From NCBI GenBank assembly GCA_002307235.1, contig DBTV01000007.1, positions 24,660 through 88,659 on the forward strand: a stretch of 64,000 nt of DNA, written 5' to 3'. A program made the position numbers and the translations under genes. This document shows positions 50,096 to 59,788 of the stretch, piece by piece. The DNA comes from Acidobacteriaceae bacterium UBA1307. GTDB lineage: Bacteria > Acidobacteriota > Terriglobia > Terriglobales > Acidobacteriaceae. Positions within the stretch are counted from its first letter, which is position 1; each line of letters begins with the position of its first letter. The notes under the pieces are model-generated. The model did not search any database. It was given only the letters and a program-made list of their open reading frames with translations, and was not told the DNA's origin.

Positions 50096-51346
50096 ATGCA
50101 GCGTTTGAATTCGGTATTTCCAACCACCACGGTGGTTGATCGGCCGCGCACTGTGCGTTTTGGCCTTGCGGCAGGAGTCTTTCTTGTTCTGCTTCCTCTC
50201 GCGGCCTGCGGGCCCAAAGCGCCGGTGGCTGCCGATCAGCCGGTTGCCGTGCAGTTGCGCCAGCCCCGGCAGGTGGTTGAGCCGGTGATGGTGGCCGCCA
50301 GTGGCGAGGTCGAGGCCAACGTGAGTTCGTTGTGCGCCTTCCAGGTGACGGGCCGGGTGAACCGTGTGTTTGTGGAAGAGGGCCAACCGGTGCGCAAGGG
50401 CCAGTTGCTGGCCACGCTTGATGCGGCCGACTATCAAAATGCCTTTGACGCGGCCTCGGGACAGGCCGTCGCGGCACAGGCTGTGGCGAGCAAGGCCAAG
50501 GCTGGATTGCGCGCGGAGGAGCTCGCGCAGGCGCGCATCGAAGCGGCGCAGCAGAACGACCAGTACACGCGCATGAAGTATCTCTACGAGCACCAGAGCC
50601 TGCCGGCGAATGATTTTCACAAGATCGAGGCGGCCTACCGGGCCTCCGTGCAGCGGTTGCACATGGCCGAGGAGGGAACGCGCGTCGAGGACAAGGCCTC
50701 GGCCGAGGGGCAGAGCCAGGCGGCGGTGGCGCAGCGGCACGAGGCGGGCAAGCGGCTGGCTGACACGCGGCTGACCGCGCCGGTGGCGGGCTTTGTCGGC
50801 ATGAAGAAGGCCGATGTGGGCAACACGGTTTCGGCTGGAACGCCGGTCTTTTCGGTGCTCGATCTTGATCCGGTGAAGGTGCGTGTGGCGATTGCCGAAG
50901 CGCAGATCGGCCGGGTGCATGCGGGTGCGCGGGCGCAGGTGGTGATTCCCTCGCTCGGCGGCCGCCGCTTTGAGGGCAAGGTGGATGCGGTCGGCGTTGC
51001 CGCCGATGCTGCTTCGCGCACCTATACCGTCAAGATCACCGTTCCCAATCATGATCACCTGCTGCGGGCCGGCATGATTGCCGAAGCGCGCATATATGCC
51101 GAGCATGAAACGATGCAGGCGCTGACGGTGCCGGGTGACGCGATTGTGCGCGATGCCAGGGGCGTGACGCTGGTCTATGTCTTCGATCCGTCGCGAGGGC
51201 GCGTTGATGCGCGTCGCGTCGAGCCGGGAGATCTGGTGGAGAACGAGGTGGCGATTCGTACCGGGCTCAAGGCCGGTGAGCAGATTGTCGTGGCCGGACA
51301 GCAGAATGTGCGCGAGGGCGCGCGGGTGACGGGAGCCGGGCGATGA
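50096..51346 (+). CDS. RND efflux periplasmic adaptor (membrane fusion protein)
   Basis: A 416-residue HlyD/AcrA-type adaptor with a lipoprotein-like signal (FGLAAGVFLVLLPLAAC). The biotinyl-lipoyl halves are GRVNRVFVEEGQPVRKGQLLATLD and RLTAPVAGFVGMKKADVGNTVSAGTPVFSV. Between them is a Gln/Ala-rich alpha hairpin (about 110-215), then a beta barrel and membrane-proximal domain. It bridges the pump and the outer-membrane channel. AAGGA lies nine bases before ATG 50096. Its stop overlaps the start of the pump gene (ATGA-type, 51343-51346). Confidence 0.94.
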   Translation: MQRLNSVFPTTTVVDRPRTVRFGLAAGVFLVLLPLAACGPKAPVAADQPVAVQLRQPRQVVEPVMVAASGEVEANVSSLCAFQVTGRVNRVFVEEGQPVRKGQLLATLDAADYQNAFDAASGQAVAAQAVASKAKAGLRAEELAQARIEAAQQNDQYTRMKYLYEHQSLPANDFHKIEAAYRASVQRLHMAEEGTRVEDKASAEGQSQAAVAQRHEAGKRLADTRLTAPVAGFVGMKKADVGNTVSAGTPVFSVLDLDPVKVRVAIAEAQIGRVHAGARAQVVIPSLGGRRFEGKVDAVGVAADAASRTYTVKITVPNHDHLLRAGMIAEARIYAEHETMQALTVPGDAIVRDARGVTLVYVFDPSRGRVDARRVEPGDLVENEVAIRTGLKAGEQIVVAGQQNVREGARVTGAGR

Positions 51347-54300
51347 ATCCCGTACGGCTTTCGCTGCGCTATCCGCAGGTCACGCTGGTACTGGCGGCGA
51401 TGATGTTTCTGGTGGGCGTCGGCGCGCTGGTGATGATGCCGCGCCGCGAAGACCCGAAGATCACGATTCGCGAGGGGTTGATCGTGGCCGTGTATCCTGG
51501 CGCGACCGCCGATCAGGTCGAGGATCAGGTGACGCGCAAGATCGAGGAGCGGCTCTTCCACTTCGAGCAGGTGCGTCGCGCCAAAACCTATTCCACCACG
51601 CGCAACGGCATGGTGACGATCAACGTGCAGTTGAACGAGTCGGTCAAGGATGCCGACAAGTTCTGGTCGACGCTGCGGCTCGACATGGCGCAACTGAAGC
51701 AGACCGGATTGCCCGCAGGCGTGCGCGGGCCGATTGTCGATTCGGACTTTGGCGATACGGTCGCCGTGCTGCTGGCGATTCATGGCGATGGTTATGGCTA
51801 TCGTGAGTTGACCGATTATGCAAAGACGGTCGAGGACCGGCTGCGCGTCTTGCCCGCCGTCTCGAAGATCCATCGCATCGGCGATCAGCAGGAAGAGATC
51901 GACGTTGAGACCAGCTCCGAGCGCCTGGCGCAGTTCGGCGTCAATCCGCAGCGCGTGGCGCAGGCGCTGGCGGGGCGCAACACCGTGTCTTATGCGGGCG
52001 GCGTGCCCTCGGGGCAGAACAAGGCCCCGATCATGGCCAGCGGAACGCTCAAGACCGAAGACGAGATTCGCGGCGCGATTGTGGACGTGACGGCCTCGGG
52101 CCAGCCGGTGCATGTGGCCGATCTGGCCGAGGTGAACCGCACCTATGCCGATCCGACCGAGTACGTGCGCATTGGTGGTGAGCGCGCCGTGCTGCTTTCT
52201 GTCGAGATGCACGAGGGCAACAACATTGTCTTCTTCGGCCGCGCGCTGCATCAGGCGCTCGATGATCTTCGCCCGCAACTGCCGCCGGGCATCAAGCTCG
52301 ATCTGGTGGCCGATCAGCCGCGTGTCGTCTCCGAGCGTGTGCTGGGATTTTTTCGTGAATTTGGCATTGCCATTGTGGCCGTAATTCTGGTCACGATGTT
52401 GTTGCTGCCGATGCGTGTGGCGCTGGTGGCCGCCGTGGCCATTCCCGTTACGGTGATGGCGACCTTTGGCCTGTTGCATTTGGTGGGTGTGGAGTTGCAG
52501 CAGGTCTCGATTGCCGCGCTGATCGTGGTGCTCGGCATGGTGGTGGACGATGCCATCGTGATTGCCGATAACTATGTCGAGTTACTCGATCGTGGCCTCG
52601 GGCGCGATGAAGCGGCCTGGCGCAGCGCCTCGGAGATGGCGGTGCCGGTGCTGACGGCGACGCTGACCATCATCGCCTCGTTTGCGCCGATGCTGCTGTT
52701 GACCGGCTCGGTTGGCGAGTTCATTCGCGCGTTGCCGATTGCCGTCACCATTGCGCTGGGTACCTCGTTTGTGGTGGCCATGCTGCTGACGCCGATGACC
52801 GCGCGCCTGTTCATCCAGAAGGGCCTCGTCGATCACGAGACCAGGGATGACACCGTGGAAGAGCACTTCACCTTGCTCGGCTGGATGCAGGTGCAGTACA
52901 ACCGCGTAATCACCTATGCGATGCAGCATAAAAAGGCTGCGCTTGCCAGTGGCGTGGTGGTCTTTGTGCTCGGGCTCATCGCGTTGCGCTTTGTGCCGCA
53001 GCAGTTTTTTCCGCTCGCTGAACGCAACCAGTTCGTGATGGATGTCTGGATGCCGGAAGGGGCGCGGATTGAGGCGACCGACACGGCGGTGCAAAAGATC
53101 GAGGCCGTGCTCAAGACCGAGCCGATTGTCTCGATGACCACCAGCTTTCTGGGTGCCAGCGCGCCGCGTTTTTATTACAACGTGAACCCGCAGCCGCCGG
53201 CGAGCAACTATGCGCAACTGCTGATCAACACGACCAGCGCGGAAAAAACACCGGCACTGGTGGCGCGGCTGCGCACGCGGCTTGCCGCCGCGGTGCCCGA
53301 GGCGCAGGTCTTCGTGAAGGAGTTGCAACAGGGCCAGCAGATGGAAGCGCCGGTGGAGGTGCGCATCGTCGGCAACGACGAGCAGCGACTGCGCACGCTC
53401 GGCGATCAGGTTGAAGAGATTCTGCGGCACACGCCCGGCGCGACCTACATCCACACCGACTGGCATGAGGACGAGTGGCAGGTGCGCGTCAAGGCGCGCG
53501 AAGAGGTGGCCAATCGATTAGGGCTCACCGATCAATCCATCGCGCAGCAGTTGGGCGGAGCCTTTGAGGGCGCGCCGATGACCACCTACTGGGAGGGGGA
53601 TCGCGCGGTGAATGTGGCCTTCCGGCTCGATGCCGCGCATCGCCAGACGACGACCGATCTGGCGAATACCTATCTGATGTCGCCGGTGAGCGGCGCGCGC
53701 GTGCCGCTCAATGCGGTGGCGACGCTCGAGCCGGGCTGGCAGCCAGGCCGCATCGTGCATCGCAATGGCGTGCGCACGCTCACCGTGCGTGCCTTCCCGA
53801 CCGGAGGCCGTCTGGCCAGCGAGATTCTCGCCGACATTCGCAAGCAGGTCGATACACTGCCGCTGCCGCAGGGCTATCGCATTGAATATGGCGGCGAGTA
53901 TGCGAACCAGAGTGAGACCTCGGGCGAGTTGATGCTGGCCCTCGGCATCAGTCTCGTGCTGATCTTTCTGATTCTTCTCTTTCAGTTCCGCAGCTTCCTC
54001 GATCCGTTGATCGTGATGATGGCCTTTCCGTTGGCGCTTCCGGGCGCGGCCTTTGGCCTGCTTGTTACGCGCAACACCTTCGGCTTTACCGCATTCATCG
54101 GCATCGTCAGTCTGGGCGGGCTGGTCGTGCGCAATTCCATCATTCTCATCGACTACATTCACGTGCGCATGCGCGAAGGCGTCGCTCTTGAAGAGGCCGC
54201 GCTTGAGGCGGGCGAGCGCCGGCTGCGCCCGATCTTTTTGACCACGATGGCCGCGGCGATTGGCGTGTTGCCGATGATTCTGTCGGGCTCGAGCCTGTGG

Positions 54301-55734
54301 TCGCCGCTGGCCAGCGCCATCGCCTTCGGCCTGCTCGGTTCCATGTTCTTCACGCTCGTGGTGATTCCGGTGCTCTTCGTTGCGGTGCATCAGCGTTGGG
54401 GATGGATGCGCGCGGTGAAGACTGCGGCGCCGGTCCTGCTGCTTGTTGCTTTTTGCATCAACCATGCGCAGGCCGAGCCGCGGCACCTGTCGCTCGAGGA
54501 GGCCACGGCGCTGGCGGCGGAGAAAAATCCTGCCGTGCGCATGGCGCGGCTGCGCGTCAGAGAGATGGAGGCACGTGTCACCGAGGCGCGCGCCAATTAT
54601 TTTCCGACAGTCGAGAACACCAGCAGTGCCGCGCATGCGGGCAAGACCGAAGACCTTACGCTGCCGGCCGGTGTGCTCGGAACCTATCCGGGCGCGGGAA
54701 AGATTCCCGGTAAAAGTATCTCGATTCAGCTTGGCAATCCGAATTTCTTGCTGAGTTCGACGACCGCCGCCCAGCCGCTGACGCAATGGTTCAAGATTCA
54801 TGCCGGTGTGGGCGTGGCGCGCGCCGATGCCTCGAGTGCGCGCGCGGATGCGCATCGTGCCGAGGCGGAGGTGGCCTTCGAGGTGCGCAAGCTCTATCTG
54901 AGCCTGCTGGCCGCGCAGAAGAAAAAACGTGCGGCGGCGTTGCGCATCGAGGCTGGCGAGCAGCAGCTTGCCGAAGCGCATGCCGGCGTCGAGGCCGGAG
55001 CCGTTCTTGCATTGCAAGAGCTCGAAGGCAAGGCGCAGTTGGCGGAAGCGCGCCATCAGCTCGGTTCGCTCGATGATGCCATTGCCGACATGCAGGTGGA
55101 GTTCAATAACCTGACCGGCCTGCCGCTCGATACGCAACTGGATCTGGCTGAACCTGTTTTGCAGGCTGCGCCGCTGTCGCGTGAGCAGCTTGAGACGGAC
55201 GCGCTTGCACACAATCCGCAAGTGTCAGTGGCGCGCGCCCAACTGGCCAAAAGCCGCGCAGGTGTGGCCGCTGCGCATGCGGAGTTTCTTCCCGAGATCG
55301 CGGCTTACGGTCAGCATGTTTATCAGACCGGTGTGCCGTTGCTGTCGGAAAACAATGTGGTCGTCGGTCTGCGCATGAACTGGACGATCTTCGACTTCGG
55401 CAAACGCACCGGGCAGGTCAGGGAGCGGGTTGCGCAGCGTTCCCAGGCAGAGATCCATCTGGCCGATACGGAAAATCGGGTGCGCGTCGACGTGGAAAAG
55501 CAGATCCGCAAGGTCGAGCGGGCCGAAAGTGGTCTGGCCGCAGCCCGCGATGGCGTGGCCGCGCGCACCGAGATGAGGCGTATCGTCTCCGAGCAGGTTA
55601 CGGCGAAGACGGCCAACGCCTCTGCACTGAAGCAGGCTGAGGCGCAATTGGCCGCCGCCGAGGCCTCGCTCTATGAAGCCGCGGTGGATCGCGCCGTAGC
55701 GCAGGCCGATCTTGCGCGTATTGTGGGGCAGTAG
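51343..55734 (+). CDS. Fused RND efflux pump and TolC-type outer-membrane factor
   Basis: One frame of 1463 codons. Residues 1-1021 are a complete RND permease: N-terminal helix, YPGATADQVEDQVTRKIEE porter domain, the TM4 proton-relay pair D402-D403 in LGMVVDDAIVIADN, a second porter half, and TM10 GIVSLGGLVVRNSIILIDY. Residues 1022-1463 are an outer-membrane factor: a signal-peptide-like stretch MRAVKTAAPVLLLVAFCIN ending AQA|E (about 1044), then HLSLEEATALAAEKNP and two OEP repeats with GLRMNWTIFDFGKRTGQ. Separate RND pumps end near 1020-1050 residues, so this is a pump-channel fusion. No frameshift is needed. An internal ATG (54406) begins the signal-like stretch and could allow separate initiation. 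Confidence 0.92.
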   Translation: MNPVRLSLRYPQVTLVLAAMMFLVGVGALVMMPRREDPKITIREGLIVAVYPGATADQVEDQVTRKIEERLFHFEQVRRAKTYSTTRNGMVTINVQLNESVKDADKFWSTLRLDMAQLKQTGLPAGVRGPIVDSDFGDTVAVLLAIHGDGYGYRELTDYAKTVEDRLRVLPAVSKIHRIGDQQEEIDVETSSERLAQFGVNPQRVAQALAGRNTVSYAGGVPSGQNKAPIMASGTLKTEDEIRGAIVDVTASGQPVHVADLAEVNRTYADPTEYVRIGGERAVLLSVEMHEGNNIVFFGRALHQALDDLRPQLPPGIKLDLVADQPRVVSERVLGFFREFGIAIVAVILVTMLLLPMRVALVAAVAIPVTVMATFGLLHLVGVELQQVSIAALIVVLGMVVDDAIVIADNYVELLDRGLGRDEAAWRSASEMAVPVLTATLTIIASFAPMLLLTGSVGEFIRALPIAVTIALGTSFVVAMLLTPMTARLFIQKGLVDHETRDDTVEEHFTLLGWMQVQYNRVITYAMQHKKAALASGVVVFVLGLIALRFVPQQFFPLAERNQFVMDVWMPEGARIEATDTAVQKIEAVLKTEPIVSMTTSFLGASAPRFYYNVNPQPPASNYAQLLINTTSAEKTPALVARLRTRLAAAVPEAQVFVKELQQGQQMEAPVEVRIVGNDEQRLRTLGDQVEEILRHTPGATYIHTDWHEDEWQVRVKAREEVANRLGLTDQSIAQQLGGAFEGAPMTTYWEGDRAVNVAFRLDAAHRQTTTDLANTYLMSPVSGARVPLNAVATLEPGWQPGRIVHRNGVRTLTVRAFPTGGRLASEILADIRKQVDTLPLPQGYRIEYGGEYANQSETSGELMLALGISLVLIFLILLFQFRSFLDPLIVMMAFPLALPGAAFGLLVTRNTFGFTAFIGIVSLGGLVVRNSIILIDYIHVRMREGVALEEAALEAGERRLRPIFLTTMAAAIGVLPMILSGSSLWSPLASAIAFGLLGSMFFTLVVIPVLFVAVHQRWGWMRAVKTAAPVLLLVAFCINHAQAEPRHLSLEEATALAAEKNPAVRMARLRVREMEARVTEARANYFPTVENTSSAAHAGKTEDLTLPAGVLGTYPGAGKIPGKSISIQLGNPNFLLSSTTAAQPLTQWFKIHAGVGVARADASSARADAHRAEAEVAFEVRKLYLSLLAAQKKKRAAALRIEAGEQQLAEAHAGVEAGAVLALQELEGKAQLAEARHQLGSLDDAIADMQVEFNNLTGLPLDTQLDLAEPVLQAAPLSREQLETDALAHNPQVSVARAQLAKSRAGVAAAHAEFLPEIAAYGQHVYQTGVPLLSENNVVVGLRMNWTIFDFGKRTGQVRERVAQRSQAEIHLADTENRVRVDVEKQIRKVERAESGLAAARDGVAARTEMRRIVSEQVTAKTANASALKQAEAQLAAAEASLYEAAVDRAVAQADLARIVGQ

Positions 55735-55803
55735 CTTTTGGGACTGGCGCATTCTATCAATCGCGGTCTATGCTGTTGGCATCGATGTAGAGGAGTGCTG
55801 ACG

Positions 55804-56445
55804 ATGAAATATCGCGTGTTGACCGTGAATCGGGAGTATGGCAGCGGAGGCGGAAGAATAGCGCAGACCATCGCCGAGCGATTGGGCTGGAAGCTGCTGG
55901 ATCGCGACATCATCGACGCGATTGCCTACAATGCGCATGTGGATGCGAGGCTGGTGCAGCGTTACGACGAACACATCGTCTCCTGGCTGCGGCGCCTTAA
56001 CCAGCAGGCCATGCGTGGTGCCGCGCTCGCGGCGGGCATTGAACTGGGTGAAAACGCTGTCTTCGACGCCGATGAGATGGTCAAGATCAGCCAGAAGGTC
56101 ATTGAAGAGGCTTGGAGCGAGGGCAACTGCGTCATCGTCGGGCGCGGCGCGCAGTGCGTGCTGCAATGCAAGCCCGATGTCTTCCACGCCTTTGTTTACG
56201 CGCCGGTAAAAGCGCGCATTGCGCGGCTGAAAAAGCGTCTTGATCCCGGTGTCAATGCCGAGGAGCGCGTGCATACCGTCGATGCCGAGCGCGCCAAATA
56301 TCTGCAGCAGTACTTCGGCAAGAACTGGTGCAACATGCACCTCTATGACCTGATGCTCTGCTCGCACGATGACGAAGATGAGGCGGCGCGCACCATTCTG
56401 TACGCCATGGACGGCAAGCATGCGCTCGAGGCAGCCAGCTTCTAG
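55804..56445 (+). CDS. Cytidylate kinase-like P-loop protein
   Basis: A 213-residue protein of the cytidylate-kinase-like group: LTVNREYGSGGGRIAQTIAERLGW (Walker A variant with GSGGG), LLDRDIIDAIAYNA, CVIVGRGAQCVLQ, HAFVYAPVKARIARLKKR and DAERAKYLQQYFGKNW. Unlike true Cmk it begins with the YRVLTVNREYGSGG form seen in this subfamily, so the substrate is not assured. AGAGGAG lies nine bases before ATG 55804. Confidence 0.87.
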   Translation: MKYRVLTVNREYGSGGGRIAQTIAERLGWKLLDRDIIDAIAYNAHVDARLVQRYDEHIVSWLRRLNQQAMRGAALAAGIELGENAVFDADEMVKISQKVIEEAWSEGNCVIVGRGAQCVLQCKPDVFHAFVYAPVKARIARLKKRLDPGVNAEERVHTVDAERAKYLQQYFGKNWCNMHLYDLMLCSHDDEDEAARTILYAMDGKHALEAASF

Positions 56446-56472
56446 ACAACGCGTGCTGCCGCGGCGCTTTTG

Positions 56473-57498
56473 CTACGACAGCACGCTCGATTTGTCCGTT
56501 GAGGCGCGCACGACCAGTCTGGGTTCGATCAGCACGGTCTTGTTCTGTTGGGGCGTCTTGTCCTCAAGCAGCGAAAGCAGCAGACGCGCCGTGCGTTCAC
56601 CGGTCTGTTCGGTCTGCTGGTCGATGGTCGACAGCGGAATGCGCAGCTCGCGGCTGTAGTACAGATTGCCGGCGCCGATCACCGCGATCTCTTCCGGGAT
56701 GCGCAGTCCAGCCGCGGTGATGGCATGCATTGCGCCGATGCCCATCGGATCATTGAAGGCAAAGATGCCGTCGGGGCGCGGAGAAAGCTGCAGCAGCTCC
56801 CGCGTGAGTTTTTCGCCGATCTCGACACTGTGCAGGTCGGCCATCGATTGCGTGGAAATGTAGCCAGGGTACAGGGGAATCCCGTGCTTCGCCAGAGCCT
56901 TCTGGTAGCCGGCTAGCCGTCCACGTCCGCCACTGGTGTTGGGGCCGCGCAGATGGGCGATCCGTTGGCAGCCGATCGCGATGAGATGTTCGGTGGCGAT
57001 TTCGCCGACCCGTTCATCGTCGCTGCCGACGTAGTTGGCGTTGAGGCCGGGAAGGTTCCGGTCGACCAGAACCAGCGGCGTGCCCTCTTTGTGAATCCGT
57101 TGCAGAATCTCTGATTCGGTGCAGGTGGAGGCGATGACCAGCGCATCGAGCCGGCGGGCGAGCAGCCTTTCGATGGTGCGGTCCTCAAGCTCCGGATCTT
57201 CATCCGAGGTCGAAATCGTCAGGCAATATCCCTTTTTCAAAAGCGCCGTCGAGAGCGATTTGGCGATTTGCGCAAAAAATGTGTGCAGAAGGTCGGGCAC
57301 GACGAGGCCAACCAGATAGGTGCGTCCGGTGACCAGCGAACGCGCCGCCAGATTCGGCGTGTAGTTCATCTCCCGGACTTTGTCGAGAACCCGCTGGCGC
57401 GTTTTTTTGCTTATATCTTCATGATTACGAAGAACTTTTGAAACCGTGATGATCGAGACGCCGAGCTCGCGGGCGATGTCTTTCATGGTGGTCGCCAT
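56473..57498 (-). CDS. LacI-family transcriptional regulator
   Basis: About 341 residues: an N-terminal LacI helix-turn-helix with hinge (MKDIARELGVSIITVSKVLRNHEDIS, TRQRVLDKVREMNYTPNLAARSLVTG), then a periplasmic-binding-like sugar domain (YLVGLVVPDLLHTFFAQIAKSL, VLVDRNLPGLNANYVGSDDE, DGIFAFNDPMGIGAMHAI). Such regulators usually repress a sugar-use gene nearby; the divergent isomerase-like gene at 57993 is the natural target. ATG 57498 (MATTMKDIA) is likely; ATG 57513 and ATG 57486 are alternatives. Confidence 0.92.
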   Translation of the reverse strand: MATTMKDIARELGVSIITVSKVLRNHEDISKKTRQRVLDKVREMNYTPNLAARSLVTGRTYLVGLVVPDLLHTFFAQIAKSLSTALLKKGYCLTISTSDEDPELEDRTIERLLARRLDALVIASTCTESEILQRIHKEGTPLVLVDRNLPGLNANYVGSDDERVGEIATEHLIAIGCQRIAHLRGPNTSGGRGRLAGYQKALAKHGIPLYPGYISTQSMADLHSVEIGEKLTRELLQLSPRPDGIFAFNDPMGIGAMHAITAAGLRIPEEIAVIGAGNLYYSRELRIPLSTIDQQTEQTGERTARLLLSLLEDKTPQQNKTVLIEPRLVVRASTDKSSVLS

Positions 57499-57612
57499 AG
57501 GAAAAGGGATCATCCTTTCTTGGGTGTAGCAACGCCGGGCGGAATCTTCGCCACACTCCCGCGAAGGAAAAAGAACCTGCCGCTCGAAAAAAACATTTTA
57601 CTCTTCGCTGCC

Positions 57613-57738
57613 GTTAACGTTACACGTCACTATGAAAGACGAATTTTCCCGAAGAACTTCTACAGCGAATCGAGAAAAGGCCAATTTCCGAGCAAAAAAT
57701 TGCGTGACTTGACGATTGTTTTGCGCAAGAGCGATGAT
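57613..57738. promoter_or_regulatory. Candidate LacI-type operator and promoter region
   Basis: The 494-bp gap between lacI and the isomerase-like gene has no credible gene. GTTAACGTTAC at 57613-57623 contains the symmetric TAACGTTA with central CG typical of LacI-family operators. TTGACG (57709-57714) and GATGAT (57733-57738, 18-base spacing) could be a promoter toward the isomerase gene. A TTGCGCAA palindrome (57721-57728) lies in its spacer. Confidence 0.4.
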
Positions 57739-57992
57739 GCGGGACGAACGAGAGTCATCGCTAAAGAATTTCCCCCATTGCTGTAGAGGGAAAACTGGAT
57801 GTCGAGGGTCTTTTTTCGCAAGAAATAGACCCCTTGCACGAACCGCAACACTGCATGAGTATTGGGACAATGCTCTAAAGTCCGCGAGAAAATTTCGGGG
57901 AATGGAAGCAGGGGCAGGTCATTGCGGTTGTTGCGTCGGCGACGTCTTCCGTTAGGCGCGGTGATTTTACTGATTTTTTGAGGGGTTTTACC

Positions 57993-59642
57993 ATGTCGGC
58001 AGCCTATGTTCTTCCTGAAGTGTCCACTCCGTCGCCGGTAGCCGCCAATGAGGTTGTTCTGGTGGCCAGCGGTGACCTGCGTCCCTCGGCCAACGAGGTC
58101 TGTTGGCCAGCCCAGGAGGCGATGGAAACATTGCTGACCGAGGCCTTTGCCGCCGAAGGCATCGCGGTGCGTCGCGCGCACGCCTATAACCCGGCAGAAA
58201 AGCACGGTTTCATCCAGAATCAGCGGATGGGCATGCGGGTCTTCGCATCGATCCATCCGGACGCGCCAGTGGTGGTGGCAGAGTCAGTCTGGCAGTACAG
58301 CGCGCATGTGCTGGCCGGGCTGCTTGAGCATCGCGGGCCGATTTTGACCGTTGCCAACTGGTCGGGCCAGTGGCCGGGGCTGGTCGGCATGTTGAACCTG
58401 AATGCCTGCCTGCGCAAGTACGGCAAGCCCTTCACGACCCTGTGGAGCAGGGACTTTACCGATCCGCTCTTCAAGCAGGGGCTGAGGGAGTGGATCAGGA
58501 ACAAGAGCTTCACGCACGATAGCTCGCATGTGCACGCCTTCGATGCGTCCAAGATCGGCGCGGCGGAGCGCGCGCTCGGCGTGGCGCTGGCCAGGCATCT
58601 CAAGGCCAGCAAGGGCCTGTTCGCCATCTTCGACGAGGGCTGCATGGGCATGGCCAACGCCATTATCGAAGACGACCTGTTGAACGCCGCGGGCATCTAC
58701 AAGGAGCGGCTCAGCCAGTCGGCGCTCTATGCGGCCATGCGCGAGGTCTCTGATGCCGATGCGCAAAAGGTGCGCACTTGGCTCGATGCGGCGGGCATGC
58801 GCTTCAACACCGGCCCCAACGAAGAGACCGATCTGACCGACGCGCAGATTCTCTGGCAGTGCAAGATGTACATCTCGATTCTGCGCATTGCCGACGCCTT
58901 TGGTTGCGATGTGGCGGGCATCCAGTATCAGCAGGGGTTGAAGGACCTGACGCCAGCCTCGGATCTGGCCGAGGGGTTGCTGAACAATGCCGAGCGTCCG
59001 CCGGTGTTTTCTCTCGATGGGCGCGAACTTTATGCGGGCCAGCCCTTGCCGCTGTTCAATGAGGCCGACGAGGGGGCGGGCGTGGATCTGCTGGTGACCA
59101 ACCGCGTCTGGCGCGCGATGGGCTTCGATCCGGCCTCGACGTTGCATGACGTGCGCTGGGGCGAGTGGTACAAGGGCGAGGGGATCGACGCCTTTGTCTG
59201 GCTGTTGCAGATCTCCGGTGCCGTGCCGCCCTCGCACCTGGTCGGCGGCTACAAGGGCGCAGTCAGCGAGCGCCAGCCGTCGATGTACTTTCGTCTGGGC
59301 GGCGGCACCATCAAGGGCGTCGGCAAGCCGGGCGAGTTGGTCTGGAGCCGCGTCTACATTGAGGCGGGCGTGCTGTCGGTCGATCTGGGCCGCGCCACCT
59401 CGGTCTCGCTGCCCGCGGCAGAAATCGAGCGACGGTGGAAGCAGGTGAGCCAGGAGTGGCCTCTGGTCAGCGTCGTGTTGCACGGCGTCAGTCAGGAGCA
59501 GTTCATGGCGCGCCATGCCTCGAATCACGTGAATGTGGCTTACGCGCCCACGGCCGAGGCCGCCGACCGCGCGCTGGCCGCCAAGGCTGCCATGTTTGAG
59601 GCGATGGGCCTGAAGGTCTATCTCTGCGGCGTCAGGCAGTAG
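57993..59642 (+). CDS. L-fucose/L-arabinose isomerase-superfamily protein
   Basis: A 549-residue cytoplasmic protein resembling the fucose-isomerase group: VVLVASGDLRPSANEVCW, VVVAESVWQYSAHVLAGLLEHRGPIL, NWSGQWPGLVGMLNLNACL, GLFAIFDEGCMGMANAIIEDD, and a C-terminal domain with PSMYFRLGGGTIKGVGKPGELVW. FDEGCMGMAN and later acidic/His residues could bind the catalytic metal. Likely converts an aldose to a ketose, but the sugar is not known. GAGGGG lies seven bases before ATG 57993. Adjacent lacI supports sugar use, and a GH29 fucosidase at 43748 fits L-fucose. Confidence 0.65.
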   Translation: MSAAYVLPEVSTPSPVAANEVVLVASGDLRPSANEVCWPAQEAMETLLTEAFAAEGIAVRRAHAYNPAEKHGFIQNQRMGMRVFASIHPDAPVVVAESVWQYSAHVLAGLLEHRGPILTVANWSGQWPGLVGMLNLNACLRKYGKPFTTLWSRDFTDPLFKQGLREWIRNKSFTHDSSHVHAFDASKIGAAERALGVALARHLKASKGLFAIFDEGCMGMANAIIEDDLLNAAGIYKERLSQSALYAAMREVSDADAQKVRTWLDAAGMRFNTGPNEETDLTDAQILWQCKMYISILRIADAFGCDVAGIQYQQGLKDLTPASDLAEGLLNNAERPPVFSLDGRELYAGQPLPLFNEADEGAGVDLLVTNRVWRAMGFDPASTLHDVRWGEWYKGEGIDAFVWLLQISGAVPPSHLVGGYKGAVSERQPSMYFRLGGGTIKGVGKPGELVWSRVYIEAGVLSVDLGRATSVSLPAAEIERRWKQVSQEWPLVSVVLHGVSQEQFMARHASNHVNVAYAPTAEAADRALAAKAAMFEAMGLKVYLCGVRQ

Positions 59643-59685
59643 GGCCTCATGGTTCCCCAAAAAAATCGTGTCTCCGTGAAAACCA

Positions 59686-59719
59686 GGGAGTTCCGGCTTT
59701 GCCGGGGCTCCCGTTTTTT
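59686..59719 (+). terminator. Terminator after the isomerase-like gene
   Basis: GGGAGTTCCGGC pairs with GCCGGGGCTCCC (two wobble pairs) around TTT, followed by GTTTTTTA, 43 bases after the stop. Confidence 0.88.
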
Positions 59720-59788
59720 ATTTAGCCCGTTCATGCGACACTGAAGTTTCGCGGAGGGCAGGCAATGCATCCCGCGAGGAAGTGAGAT

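Noticed and set aside
57520..57786. 88-codon open frame between lacI and the isomerase-like gene
   Set aside because: No ribosome-binding site, composition unlike protein, and it covers the putative promoter and operator.
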